DNA of 64,000 bases, taken from Phycomyces nitens. Taxonomy: Eukaryota > Mucoromycota > Mucoromycetes > Mucorales > Phycomycetaceae. A program made the position numbers and the translations under genes. Under the pieces are notes generated by a model that was not told where the DNA came from, did no database searches, and was given only the letters and a program-made list of their open reading frames with translations. The number at the start of each line of letters is the position of its first letter. Position 1 is the stretch's first letter. Shown here one piece after another: positions 25,357-36,700 of this stretch. The DNA lies in contig JAHRBC010000005.1 in NCBI GenBank assembly GCA_022702545.1, forward strand, positions 434,001 to 498,000, given 5' to 3'.

Positions 25357-27596
25357 ATGCAGTCTACTAGAAGATTCAATAAAAGGCCAATGCCACCGAC
25401 ATCCCCTCAACCAACACCTGTCAATCCCGAAGCCATCTCGAGTTCCCGTAATCTGAGCAAAGGAATTGTCATTCAAACAGCAACACCGCTGCACACCAAA
25501 CCTGTTCATGCCGAGAGTCAGGCTGTGGACCATCATCATGACCATGATCATCATGACCATCATGACCATCATGAACATAGCCATGGAGGCGTTCCTTGCA
25601 ACGGACATGATCATGCTCATGATAAAGAGCCACAGAACATCTATAACGTAAGTAACGATGCTGATTATTCTAGAATAAAATAAAAAAAGAATTAAAGAAA
25701 AAGTAGTTTGCATAAGTCTAAAACAAAACAAAAAACATCTATTATGTGTGCGTGTATGTATATAGCCTGGACCCGTAGATACCTCAATGCAGTATGGCCA
25801 GTATAATCCAGCACAAAATGGAGTATATACACCTCCTATTCCATCCCAGTCTGTACACAGCTTGCACGATCATCATGACCATGATCATCATGACCATGAT
25901 CATCATGACCATGATCATCATGGACATGACCATGGAGTACCCCATATTCCTCAAATCCAGACCAACTATTATGTTCCAGCTCATACACCCAACGACCATC
26001 ATGATCACCACGGCCATGATCACCATGGACATGATCACCATGGACATGATCACCATGGCCATGACCATCATGGACATGACCATGGACATGACCATCATGT
26101 GTTTCCTACAGTATTCACTCCTCCATTGCCTTCATGGTCAGAAATATTTTCCTCCCTTTCACCAGCTCAAAAGACACTGTTTACATGGTTTGTGATCTAT
26201 ATCGTTCTCGGAATGTGGTTGTGGTCCGCTGGTACTAGTCAAGAAAGCCTGGGTAAGTTGATTGTAAAAGTAAAATAGAATCTAAATGTCTTGGGCATAT
26301 TTGTGTATTGGATGATGTTTTTTTCTTTTCTTTTTGAAATATTGGTTTCTTGCCTGATGTTTTCATTTGTTTATACACTTGTTACTGGTGCCATTAAATT
26401 GGTCCAAGATCTAGATACTAATGCGTTCTTGCTTGATAGCCGCGGTTGGGTTCTCCTACTTGTTGATGTTTGATGCCCTTGGTGTACTGAACTCGTTTGC
26501 GTCTTCGATTATCCATACCCACCCTGCCTACAGTGTGTCGACCACAAAACGTCCATTTGGGTAATACAAGCGTCTGGGTATATTGAGCACGCGATATTCA
26601 TTTCATTTCATTTCATTTCATTTCATTTAACCTTTTTATTCAATATAATATATATATATATATAGTGCGCGCCGTCAAGAGATCGTATTTGCACTGGGCA
26701 CCATCATTTTCTTGCTGTTTGTAACCATGTACAACACCAAAGAAGCATTGGAACACTTTTTGCTGGAAGGTTCACACGATGGTGGACATGGCTCTCAAAC
26801 GTAAGATGATTTCTCTATATTGGATGTTTATTAATCTGTCTCTAGTGCCAGCCATCATCGCATGAGTTTCGGCCTGTTCACATTGGTCTGCCTTGGTCTG
26901 ATGGCCTCGTTTGTGTCCAGTGTTGGCCTGAGAAACCATGACCACTTTGTGAGATGTAAGTAGATGAGCTTTCTGGTTTCTGCATCATTATACTCATGAC
27001 CCCCACCAATAAGTTTTGAGAAGAGCACCCCCGACTGTCCATGGATTCTCTTACAATGTAATTAACCGTGGAAGAGACAACCCAATCCATGCACTGGTCA
27101 ACAATGTCTATTCCTTGTCGATTGTTGCAAGTGGAATCACAATCCTGCTGTTTTCTGTTCTTGGGCTGGTAACACCGTCAATGGATAAAGTATTGGCACT
27201 TGGAGAGTCGGGTGTGATGCTCTACCTTGGTTACCCCACCGCTGTAGCACTCGCAAAGGTGCTGCTGCAAATGACACCCGATGGAGTGCGCCAGGGCGTT
27301 GACAATAGACTTGCAGAGGTAAGAATATATATATATATATAAGCATATTTAGAGAGAGAGTGTGTGTGTGCATACTGACATATCTATAGATTCGCCTAGA
27401 CCCTCGAGTGATTGCCATTGACCGAGTGCACTTTTGGCAAAACACCTATGGCAAATACGTGGGTACTCTCGAGGTCCAGATCCGACCCGAGGCCGATGAG
27501 TCGAGTGTTCTGTGGATGGTGTATGAGAAACTCGAGGGCTTTACGAGTGAAGGCAACCAAAAGAGTGAGCTGACTGTCAGCATAATCAAACTCTGA
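25357..27596 (+). CDS. His-rich cation diffusion facilitator subunit, Zrg17/ZnT6-like
   Basis: Predicted 454-residue membrane protein of the CDF (SLC30) zinc transporter superfamily. Exons: 25357-25647, 25766-26252, 26440-26560, 26666-26800, 26846-26955, 27014-27318, 27390-27596. The N-terminal ~190 residues are cytosolic-looking, with two long histidine/aspartate-rich tracts made of HDHHDH and HHGHD repeats. Six hydrophobic segments follow, then a cytoplasmic C-terminal domain (IRLDPRVIAIDRVHFW, GTLEVQIRP). In the second membrane segment the family H-x3-D zinc site is replaced (FDALGVLNSF: Gly and Ser in place of His and Asp). In the fifth, HALVNN keeps His but has Asn for Asp. Loss of these ligands is typical of regulatory partners such as yeast Zrg17 and animal ZnT6, which pair with an active subunit (Msc2/ZnT5) in the early secretory pathway. 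That role is inferred. It lies 142 nt upstream of the BEM46 gene. Confidence 0.85.
25520..26097 (+). repeat. His/Asp-rich coding repeat tracts
   Basis: Two in-frame repeat blocks inside the CDF transporter gene, about 25527-25600 (exon 1) and 25866-26097 (exon 2), interrupted by an intron. The unit is a catgatcatgac-type motif encoding HDH/HHDHD, grading into a catggacatgatcac-type unit encoding HGHDH. Such tracts bind or buffer zinc in many transporters and are prone to length change. Confidence 0.85.
26596..26628 (+). repeat. ATTTC pentanucleotide microsatellite
   Basis: Tandem catttcattt-type units inside the third intron of the CDF transporter gene, followed by an AT dinucleotide run just before the acceptor. 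Confidence 0.85.
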
Positions 27597-27738
27597 AATA
27601 ATAATAATAAAAATAATAATAATAAAAATAATGCATTATATATGTATATCTGTTTCTTTCTTTTTTTGGGGGGCTGACATTTAAAAATAAAAATAAAAAT
27701 AAATTCAAATATTTCACTACAGTGCACGAGCATGCAAA

Positions 27739-29198
27739 ATGTCTTCTTTCGCTTTCATGGCAGATCCGGTCTTTAAACTAGGCCTACCCAATTGGCTGGC
27801 CTACTTCCTTACCTTCACAGGCCTCGCAGGTGTCGCTGCGTCTGTCCTGCTTTATATATACCAATGCGAACTCATCTACCCAAGAACATTCCCTGAAGGA
27901 TCCCGTACAGACGCAAGTATTGCTAGAATATCCAATTGAGCCATTTTATTGACAATTATCAAACAGGTTGCAAAACCATCTGATTTTGACATGAAATATG
28001 CTGACGAGACCCTGATTACCAAAGATAATGTCAAACTCCATGCTTATATCATAATCCTCGAGAACGAACAGGAGGCCAGGGCGGCCCCAACAATCTTGTA
28101 TTTCCATGCCAATGCAGGCAACATGGTAAATTGATCAAGATGATCATCATCTTCATCATATTAGTATCATCTAGATTCCTAATCCTATTATATCCAGGGC
28201 CATCGTCTGCCGATTGCCAAGGTGCTCCACCAAAAGCACCGTTGCAATGTAGTGATGCTCTCTTATAGAGGGTAAAGTACTTTTGTTTATTTGTTTGGTA
28301 TATTTGTTTTATGGTCTGATTGTTTTTTGTTGTTGTTGTTGTTGTTGTTGTTAGTTATGGACATAGTGAAGGAAAGCCTAATGAAAAGGGCTTACGTATT
28401 GACTCTCAGGTATGATTTTCGCAAGCCACACATGTACCTGTATGTATGTATGTATGTATGTATGCCAACTGTTTTTCTTTTCTTCTTTTCTTCTATAGAC
28501 ACTGTTGGACTATGTAAAGACCCACCCAATCCTACGTCACACTCGTCTAGTTGCCTATGGACAATCGATTGGTGGTGCGGTTGCGATTGACCTTGTATCC
28601 CGCAACGAAGACTCGTTCTCTGGACTGATGATTGAAAATACGTTCCTTAGCTTGGTAAGTGGGTTGGACGTTGGACAGGCGAATGAATAAAAACTGGCGT
28701 GCGCTTACTAGTCAATTGTATGTTTAGCCAAAGTTGATTCCTTCCGTGATGCCAATGTTACGCTATGTTACATTTCTCTGCCACCAGCAGTGGCCATCGG
28801 AATCAAGCATCCGCCATATTGTCAAAACCCCGTTGTTGTTTCTTGCGGGTGAAAAGGACGAATTGATTCCACCCAGCCATATGTTGGCCCTTTATGATCT
28901 GAGCGAGACCCGGGCTTCAAAGGACTTTTGCAAGTTTAGCCAGGGCATGCACAATGATACCTGTATGCAACCTGGCTACTTTAGTGCAATTCGGGAATAC
29001 CTCGACAGGCGTATCCGGGAAGAAGAGCCTGAAGAGATACCTTTTGATTCCAAGCGGAGCAGTAGCAATCAGACAATCGAGACTGTAGACCTTGACTCTG
29101 ATTCAGAGCCTTATGAATTGGTTAGCGGCTTAGCAGATGAACATGGCAAGACCCATTCATTTGAAGTAGAAGAGCTCGAACTGGACATGGACGACTAA
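27739..29198 (+). CDS. bem46: BEM46/ABHD13-like alpha/beta hydrolase
   Basis: Predicted 362-residue membrane-anchored serine hydrolase of the BEM46/ABHD13 family, linked in fungi to polarity and germination; the substrate is unknown. Exons: 27739-27912, 27967-28125, 28198-28271, 28355-28409, 28499-28654, 28728-29198. An N-terminal hydrophobic segment (AYFLTFTGLAGVAASVLLY) is followed by LIYPRTFPEGSR, then the alpha/beta core. Visible elements are HANAGNMGHR (oxyanion region), YRGYGHSEG, the nucleophile elbow GQSIGG, the Asp turn EKDELIP and the His loop GMHNDT, so the triad is complete. The family usually ends shortly after the His loop; here an acidic tail of about 60 residues follows. Intron 1 (27913-27966) is of the GC-AG class. 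Same strand as the transporter upstream and the TPT gene downstream. Confidence 0.92.
28328..28354 (+). repeat. TTG trinucleotide repeat in intron
   Basis: About nine ttg units at the 3' end of the third intron of the BEM46 gene, forming its pyrimidine-like tract directly before the tag acceptor. Length change here could affect acceptor use. Confidence 0.8.
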
Positions 29199-29519
29199 TA
29201 TATATATATATATAATAAAAATAAATATAAATAAAAAATATATATAAAAAAATATATATATAAAGTATTTGATACACTTGTAATTTGCACTTTCAAATAA
29301 CAAGCTACAAGCTATTTGCAGTCGAGTCACCTTCTTGACAAATCAAATCATGGAAAAAAATATATACATAATAAATAAATAATCACATAATAATAATATT
29401 TAAGAGTTATATATATATATATTACTAGATATTTATATATATATATTTATATATATATTTATATATACTTGTATGCGCATTTTCTACACAAACCTTTATA
29501 TATTTATCCTACATTAATA
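29199..29519. other. AT-repeat intergenic spacer
   Basis: Short spacer between the BEM46 and TPT genes. It is dominated by ta/at dinucleotide runs (for example 29198-29215, 29240-29263 and 29409-29468). No gene was seen. It must contain the end of the upstream transcript and the promoter of the downstream gene. Confidence 0.6.
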
Positions 29520-30860
29520 ATGACCCTACCACCCGTACCAGACAGCCCAAAGCACACAGACAGGCGTCATAAGCGCACTCAGTCAATCCAGGTCCATTCA
29601 AAACCAAAATCTCACATTCGTCATGGTTCATTACCCCACTTTCCTCTCCCTCATCAGTCCACCCAGGTGTCCATCGAGATCCTCAACAAGGCCGACATCA
29701 CTCGCCATGCAAAGCCAAAAACAGCCTATGGACTTGTAGGGCTCTGGTGTGTGTGTACAGTGGGAGTTGTGTTGTACAACAAACAACTGATGGGCAAAGA
29801 CCAGTACAATTTCAACTTTCCCCTGTTGGTCAGTGCAGTTCAGGCAGCCGTTACCACCCTGATAAGCTGGTCATGGATCAGTCTGGACAGTGACCAAGGC
29901 CTAAGCACCGCACTTGCCTCTAGCCGTCGATCAAAGATGGTATGTAAAACGCAAGCTTTTGCAACCCCACCATTCATGTCTTTCTAGATTCCATGCGGAG
30001 TGGCTGCTGCACTAGAGATCGGGTGTTCGAATGCTTCCCTGGTCCTGGTCAGCCTGTCGTTCTATACATTGGTCAAGGCATCCACGCCTGCATGGATCTT
30101 GGTATTTGGATACATGTTTGGGTTCGAGAGCTCGCTTTTACTATCGAGACCAAAAGCAGGCCTGGTAGTGCTGGTGCTGGTGGCAAGTGGAGTACTGGCA
30201 GTGATTGGAGAAGCCAGTTTTGATGTGGTTGGATATCTGCTGGTAATGGTGGCCTGCGTTGTCAAGGCACTACCGATAGACCGGCTATTGTGCCTAGATG
30301 GCCCATCTGAACATCCACTGTTGCAGATGTGTTGTCTTGGCCCAATTATGACCGGACTATTGTTTGTCCTGAGTGTTGTATTTGAGAACCCCTATGTTCA
30401 CTTTCAACACTCGTACCACTTTGACAGCATGGTCCATATCCTGGAATCATTTGGGCTAATGGCAATTGGGGGGGTTCTTGGTAATTCTTGTGTGAATCTC
30501 ATCTTATACTTTGTGATAATTAATCAAAAATGAACCATTGTTACCTTTTAGTATTTGGGTCCGCATACTGCGAATTATCCCTGAATAGGCTGCCCCAGAC
30601 TATGTTATTTGGGGTCATGAACGTGGCAAGACAATGGGTCCTTATTGTACTCTCTGTTCTCCTGTATGGTGACACCATCACCTTGAGAACAATGGCTAGG
30701 TACGAGAAACAATGATTACATGATGTCCACCAATTAACTGTTCTGCAGCATCGTCTTGATGCTGATAGGAATGACGGTATATGGTGTTCATTCTCTCTGG
30801 GCCCCAGTAGAGCCCAATTACCCCTCAATTCCAATGTATTCCCGAAAATTAGAAGACTAG
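29520..30860 (+). CDS. Triose-phosphate/nucleotide-sugar transporter family protein
   Basis: Predicted 390-residue polytopic membrane transporter of the TPT/SLC35 family, which moves sugar phosphates or nucleotide sugars across Golgi or ER membranes. Exons: 29520-29939, 29988-30480, 30552-30699, 30749-30860. A basic N-terminal tail of ~60 residues precedes the membrane segments. Landmarks are VVLYNKQLM in the first helix, CGVAAALEIGCSNASLVLVS and SFYTLVKASTPAWILVF in the middle, and a C-terminal half ending LLYGDTITLRTMASIVLMLIG. These fit the two-repeat TPT fold. The usual G-L-R-W signature that should follow VACVV is replaced by ALPIDRL, discussed as a finding. Substrate cannot be assigned from sequence. 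Convergent with the MGCC gene. Confidence 0.83.
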
Positions 30861-31111
30861 TAGTATATAATATAATTAAGATTATTTGTAACAATAGCCT
30901 CTCCACTTGCTCACAGAGCAGCAAGAGATCATTTTATTGATTTGTTTCGTTCTAGGATGAATTGATGGAATAATATAGTATATATGCTGCTACAAACCAG
31001 TTGCAAAAGATGAAAGAATAAATATATAACCAGACTAATTAGTGGGCAAGTTATCACGGATAATTGCCATGTTTGGAGTTCATGGTCTATGGACAAAAAA
31101 GGGGAGCAAGG

Positions 31112-31455
31112 CTAATGAGGGGACACAGCTTCCTTTTCGTGCAACGTTGGGTTTAATTCGGCTCCTTCCGGCTCCTTCGGATGAATACGTTGTGACCATC
31201 TCATGGGCGCTTGGAAAGTTGGTTCAGGACAAGGAAAGCTACCAGAGTCTGCCTTTTCTACCATCTTGGTTTCATTATGTTCGGTGACATGGATAAAGTG
31301 AGTGCCTTTGCCCTTTGGTACTCGCTGTGCCACTCCATGGCGGTCGAGGACAACCTCATAGACAGTAGTCTATGACAGACATTAGCCCCAATTGAAGCCC
31401 TGGTTAACAATACACAACTTACTTTATCTTCTTGATGAGACATGCAGCAACCCAT
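31112..31455 (-). CDS. Small MGCC protein, probably N-acylated
   Basis: Predicted 96-residue protein from two exons, 31455-31423 and 31369-31112. The intron has consensus ends (gtaagt donor, atag acceptor) and joins the frames exactly. The N-terminus MGCCMSHQ fits the N-myristoylation pattern (Gly2, Ser6) with two adjacent cysteines suited to palmitoylation, so membrane attachment is likely. The rest is polar, with DRHGVAQRVPKGKGTHFIHV in the middle and a Pro/Glu-rich C-terminus. I do not recognise a family. The gene lies about 170 nt downstream of the CSA-like gene on the same strand and is convergent with the transporter gene. It could be a chance frame, but the clean splice junction and lipidation motif argue for a gene. 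Confidence 0.6.
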
Positions 31456-31625
31456 TGGAAAGTATTATATATAATTTTATATGTAAAGTAGAAAAGATGT
31501 TGAAGAAAGAAGAGAATGAAGGGTCTTTTATAGCCAAATTCCAGGAATATTTATAGGGATTTACATTATATTATATATTCTCTAAACATGTAATGATTGT
31601 GTAGCCTAGCAATTTACCCTCTTTC

Positions 31626-33152
31626 TCAATCACTGGAATATTCGCTCCACTGATCCATCGTCACCTTGAAAGAAAAATAGAAATCATTCATCTTGAAATT
31701 GCCTTTCTGGGACAATCCGTTGATTACCTCTTCTATTCCTGGCTCCGAATCGAATCCTGGCAGAGGTCCCCAAACCAAGATTTCTGCCTCAACCCCGGCT
31801 GCATACACATTTAGACCTTCTACGTCCACGCAGGTTGCCCTACCAAACATTCCGGTCAACTCCTGGACCCGATTGCCTCGATTGACGTCAAAGACACTAA
31901 TGTGGTTGTCATTTGGAAGGTAGACCAGGGGTGGCCAGACGTCTTTATCCGACACGGCCAGGCCGCAATTATGTCGGACATGATTGCGAACACCCGAGCC
32001 ATAGTAATGAGTGCGAGAATGTCGATGGTCGTACGTGCTCCAGTGCTTGATCTTCTCGTCTAGCCCTAGCGACACAAGAGAGGAGCCGTCCAAAGTCAGA
32101 ACGAGGCCGTTGACGGCTGCTTGGTGCGCCCGATTGGTCTCGATCTTGGAAAACTCGGCATTCTCATTGTCCAAGGAACCGAGACAAGCAGAAGCCTTTC
32201 TAATGTCCCATACACGAATTGTCCCATCCTCCCTAGAAAATAAAGAGTGGGATCATGTAATTAAATTTGGCCAGAAATCATTTTTGTTTTTTTTTATCTC
32301 GCGTTTAATCTTCTGAGTTTTTCCCTGCGCACTAACCCTCCTGTGTAAAGAACATGGTCTTGGCAATTGGACCACAGGCAGGAATACACCGAGCCAGTGT
32401 GACCAATCAAGGTGTGGGTGGAGGCACCACTGTTTAGATCACACAGGCGAATGTGTGGGTTGTCGCTCGCAGCTAATAGGAAAAAAAAAAGGTTGGGATT
32501 CTGAGCAGCCACATCAAAGCACTTACTTGCGACCAGGCAGTGCGAGGCAATTGGTGACATGGCTTGGCAAAAAACCTTGGCCCCGAGGTCAAATGTAGTG
32601 ACAGCCTTTGGTATCTGTGAATAACGATATAATAATAGCAAGATGTATCTTACTTCCATAAGGTTGGTGTCCCATATCCGGACCGTACCATCAAAGCTTG
32701 CGCTGACCAGTATCCCGGTATCAAACGGAAACCAACCGACCGAGCTCACAGCATACAAATGACGATCCTGGGCTGCAACACTCGCAATTGGTTCAATGTG
32801 AGCCGGACGTCCTTCCTGATGAAGATCATAGACATGTAATAGGCCGTCTGCCCCACCAGAAACTAGACTTTTTGGAGCATTAGATCTGTTATTTATATCG
32901 AGAATGAAAACACTTGCTAGCGTCTCTCGGCATGTTCGGTCTTTATAGAGTTGATGGGTCCTACAGTCACTGTTTAACAAAACATGTATATATATATATG
33001 TATATTGCTTTTTCATGCCTACCTCGATGCACCCTTTTAAACTCTTTGGTCCGACTAAGTTCGGCCTTGTATGCCATTTGGGTGGTCTCTGCTCTCTGGA
33101 GAACCAAAGGGTCCACTGCTCCAACTGTTCGCTTTCTCAAGAGACTATACAT
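31626..33152 (-). CDS. csa: WD40 protein, CSA/ERCC8-like transcription-coupled repair factor
   Basis: Predicted 404-residue WD40 propeller related to CSA/ERCC8 (yeast Rad28). This is the substrate receptor of a CUL4-DDB1 ubiquitin ligase in transcription-coupled nucleotide excision repair. Exons (minus): 33152-33023, 32916-32654, 32605-32527, 32472-32337, 32232-31626. The N-terminus (LLRKRTVGAVDPL, LQRAETTQ) matches the CSA helix that precedes the propeller. Repeats include LVSGGADGLLHVYDL, ILVSASFDGTVRIWDT, LIGHTGSVYSCLWS and DGTIRVWDIRKASA. HQAAVNGLVLTLDG and LSLGLDEKIKHW-like elements follow. Length is close to human CSA (396). For intron 2 the acceptor at 32606 gives a 48-nt intron; one nine bases upstream is also possible. 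The gene diverges from SEC5 across 566 nt. Confidence 0.9.
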
Positions 33153-33718
33153 TGCCAATTTTAGTATTCCTAATAAAACAATAACAAAAGAGAGAAAAAG
33201 AGAAAAAAGGGTGTTTCAAAACATTCAGACATATATTATTATTATTACTTTAAATAAATTCTGTCTTTCTTTAACCCATTTATATATACAATTATACTTG
33301 TCTACTGATGGTGTGACTCTATTTTCCAAAGTGTATATATTTACATTCATAAATATTGACCTTGGTCTAGTTAGTGGCCCAGATATATATGTACTGAGAA
33401 TCTAGACTTGTTCAACCAAAACCTTGGAAAGCCAGGTCCAAGGGGGTTTTTTTCTTCTTTTTTGCAAGCTCAAGCAGCCAGTGACAAACATGGTGCTCTG
33501 TCTCATTTGGATATTCCTTTTTTGGAACTCCACGTCAGAACTCTCTTTTGGCTTTCTTGCTTTATTCGTCCATAATCCCAAAGACTAGAGTCCATCTGTA
33601 TATGTGTGTGTATAGAAATCCACATTGCAAATTCAACCTATTGGCTTTTAAAGAATCCTACGCACAGCCATATTAAATAGAACCGACAAGAAACCAGCAG
33701 CCAAGAATATCATTAGCA

Positions 33719-36700
33719 ATGCAAACCTCATCTAACCATGTTCTACATGACTATGTGGAAGATGCCGCAATTATGCGTCTATATGGGCTGGATACCCTAG
33801 AACCAGATGTGTGGATGGATATCTCGGGTGATGATCTCTCTACAGAATCGACATTTCAACAGTTTGCTCGTCCTGGAAATCTTGTCGATGCCCCCATTCT
33901 TCCTACCGAGTCCGAAGTCGACACCCAGGCCTTGAATGATGCCGATCCACTTGGCATCTATGGCTCTGTACTTGAAAAGCAAGTGTCCAAGTCATTTGAC
34001 CAGCCTTGACCATAATCAATTAACAACTGCATCTCTAGTGAGCCACCTCGCAACCTTGGCCTTTCGCAGCTCAAAGAAAGTGAGTACAACTCTTGGCCAA
34101 CTGTTGATACCAATCGATTGTCTGGATAGAATCTGCTGTTATGGTCGGCAACAAGTCATTCCAGCCACGCCAGTTCCTATTGCAGGTCCACAAGAACACC
34201 TCGTACAATGATTTAGTCCGAGGTGAAGAGTATCTACGCCAGGGTGTTGACCAGCGTTCCGAGGCCCTCAAGTCCCTGGTCCATACAAACTTTGATCGGT
34301 TTGTGAGTGCAAAGAACACGATTGACCATGTGTATGAGGAAATGAAATCCAAGCAGTTAAACGAGGATCAAGATTACGGCACAGGAGCCTTGAGAACCGC
34401 GCTTGAAGGTAAGTCGGGGCTGGTGAAAAGAAAAAAGAAAAAGAAGAAAAAGGCTGGTTTTCTAATTGGGCATTAAAGATGCCAATACGAGAGCTGAGCA
34501 GATCTATGGACCTATTGTGGAGAGAAGACAGCGTGTGGACAAGGTCCGAAGTACCTTGACTATTCTCCAGCGCTACAAGTTCTTTTTTAACCTCCCCAGC
34601 AGCCTTTTAGAGTCCATCAAACAGGCAAGCCAAAGAAAATTCCCCCCCCCCATTCCAAAACATGTATTTATTTTATTTATTTATTTTTTGCAGAGCAAAT
34701 ATGATACTGCAATTCGTGATTATAAGCGCGGAAAATACCTTTACCAGAGCCTGAATGGAGATGAGAATATTGGAGACGAGGTTGTCAGTGCCATGTCAAA
34801 TACTGAGCTGTTTGGCATGACTGATATGCATCGCAAGGTGTTTGAAAAGGTCTGGGCAGAGGTCAATAAAATTGTGGTTGAATTGCAGAGCGTGCTGTTA
34901 AAAATGCTGGCCGATCCTTGGAGAAGCATGGATGAGCAGGAAAAGACTATAAAGTGAGTGTGGACAAGAGAAAGATGGCGTACTGAATAGAGCCCATAGC
35001 TTCCTGTTTGACCTGGACACCACAAAGGACCCTGCATGGTTCTACCTCGACAGCCAGTACTTGTGGATCGTAGGTCTCATGAAAGAAACCTACGAAGCTG
35101 GGCTGGAAAAGATCAAGGTTGCCGTACACGTCCTGGAGCCCGAGGAATCTGCGACTCTGCGTAGTCTGTCCCTAAAAAAAGCAATTGCTCAGCTTCCTTC
35201 CACTGGATCCAACAGTTCCAAGAACGATGGAGCAACCAATGGCCAGAGCGGCTCTGGTACAAACGGTATCAATAATAACGCAGGCATTGTGGAGGCAGAC
35301 ATACGTGTCTGGCGTGCCATCCTAGAGATGGTCCAGTCACTCTCGGCGCTTTTGCATCGCTGTCTGCCAGACTTTTGGCGACTGTCAAAGGCATTTATCG
35401 AAGGAAAGTTTGTGAAAAAGGGAGTTAGTCCTGGGAATACGGATATGCTGTCCGACTTGGCCGAGGGTGGAGGTGGAGGGGGAGGCCGCCGCCGCCGCCA
35501 GGGCGTTGATCTGGGAAAGGTGGACCAATGCAGAAAGATGGCCCGCAATATTGTTGATCTCTATTCCTCCCTTCTCTCAACTCATTTTGGATTGGACGAA
35601 CGAGAACTACGTGTACAGCGGATGGCTGACGATAGTGAGCAGATTGTACTACCGTCATTCCTGCCTCCAAACGCCAACTCTATTCATGTGGCTGAATATT
35701 TTACGCGCATTGTGGCTGATCTGGCCAACTGTGTCAACGACATGCATGGGATCCACTTGGCAGGCGATGCGTTTTCGGGCCTAACAGAACTGATGGAAAA
35801 GGCAAGATGGAAGTTTGTGGATGTGTTGTGCAAGTGCTGGGAAAGAGGTAAATATAGCCAAGCTTATACATCTGGCTCACTGGCCTATTATATAATAGAC
35901 GCAAAGACCTTTTATATGCTTGAAGACTGGGTATTGGATCCAGAGAGTCCCCAGTGCACGGGTCTTTTGAAACGGTATTACGAATATCACAAGTTCTGTG
36001 CACGGTCAGCCTACAAGATGGCTAGCCTGATGGCGGTTACAGATGATGCAATCCAACAGGTACAATGGCCACTCTTGGCGATGTATTGATTGTGTTCTTT
36101 AGGCAAGACATGATATCGGCAGTGACTATGTAGAGAAGATCCGGTCTTCATTCTTGGAATCAACCTATGCGTTTTTGGATGGGCTTGTCCAACTAGCCTT
36201 TTCAGACTATGTGCCATTGAACGAGCGTGATGAACTGATGCTTGCCAAAAAGCGTGATAAGATCGATGTGCACTCAATGGTAAGACGATGATTGATGATC
36301 AATGATCGATGATCGATGACGAATAATTGACTTTTTTTTTAATATGTGCCATAGGATGTTCGCATCTTGCTGACAGTGAGCAACCTGTCATTTATGAGAT
36401 CTACGGTGATGCGTAAATTGGTTGTGCTGTTTGAAATGGCCTACAAGTGCAGTATGGAGGAGGATCTAAAGGTAAACAAAACTGTTTGATGACCTTGTCT
36501 AATCCCTCAATAGACCTTGATCGATGTGGTTGATCAACTGGATCGAATCCTGTTTAATGATTATGTTAAGCGCAAGTCTCTCTTGATCAAGGACATCATC
36601 AGACAAGGTATCCTGTTGAGTGGTATTGACTGGTACAGCATCTCAAAGCCAACAGGTGAGTTGATAAGAGAGTGTTGATATGGTACTAATATGAATTTTT

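Noticed and set aside
26291..26473. Hydrophobic 60-codon frame inside the second intron of the CDF transporter gene
   Set aside because: Skipping it joins helix 1 and helix 2 with family-typical spacing, and it begins and ends without usable splice sites in the right phase.
34991..34999. Alternative acceptor giving a 37-nt intron in Sec5
   Set aside because: The acceptor nine bases downstream gives a 46-nt intron and a better match to the Sec5 family at the junction (KNFLFDLD).
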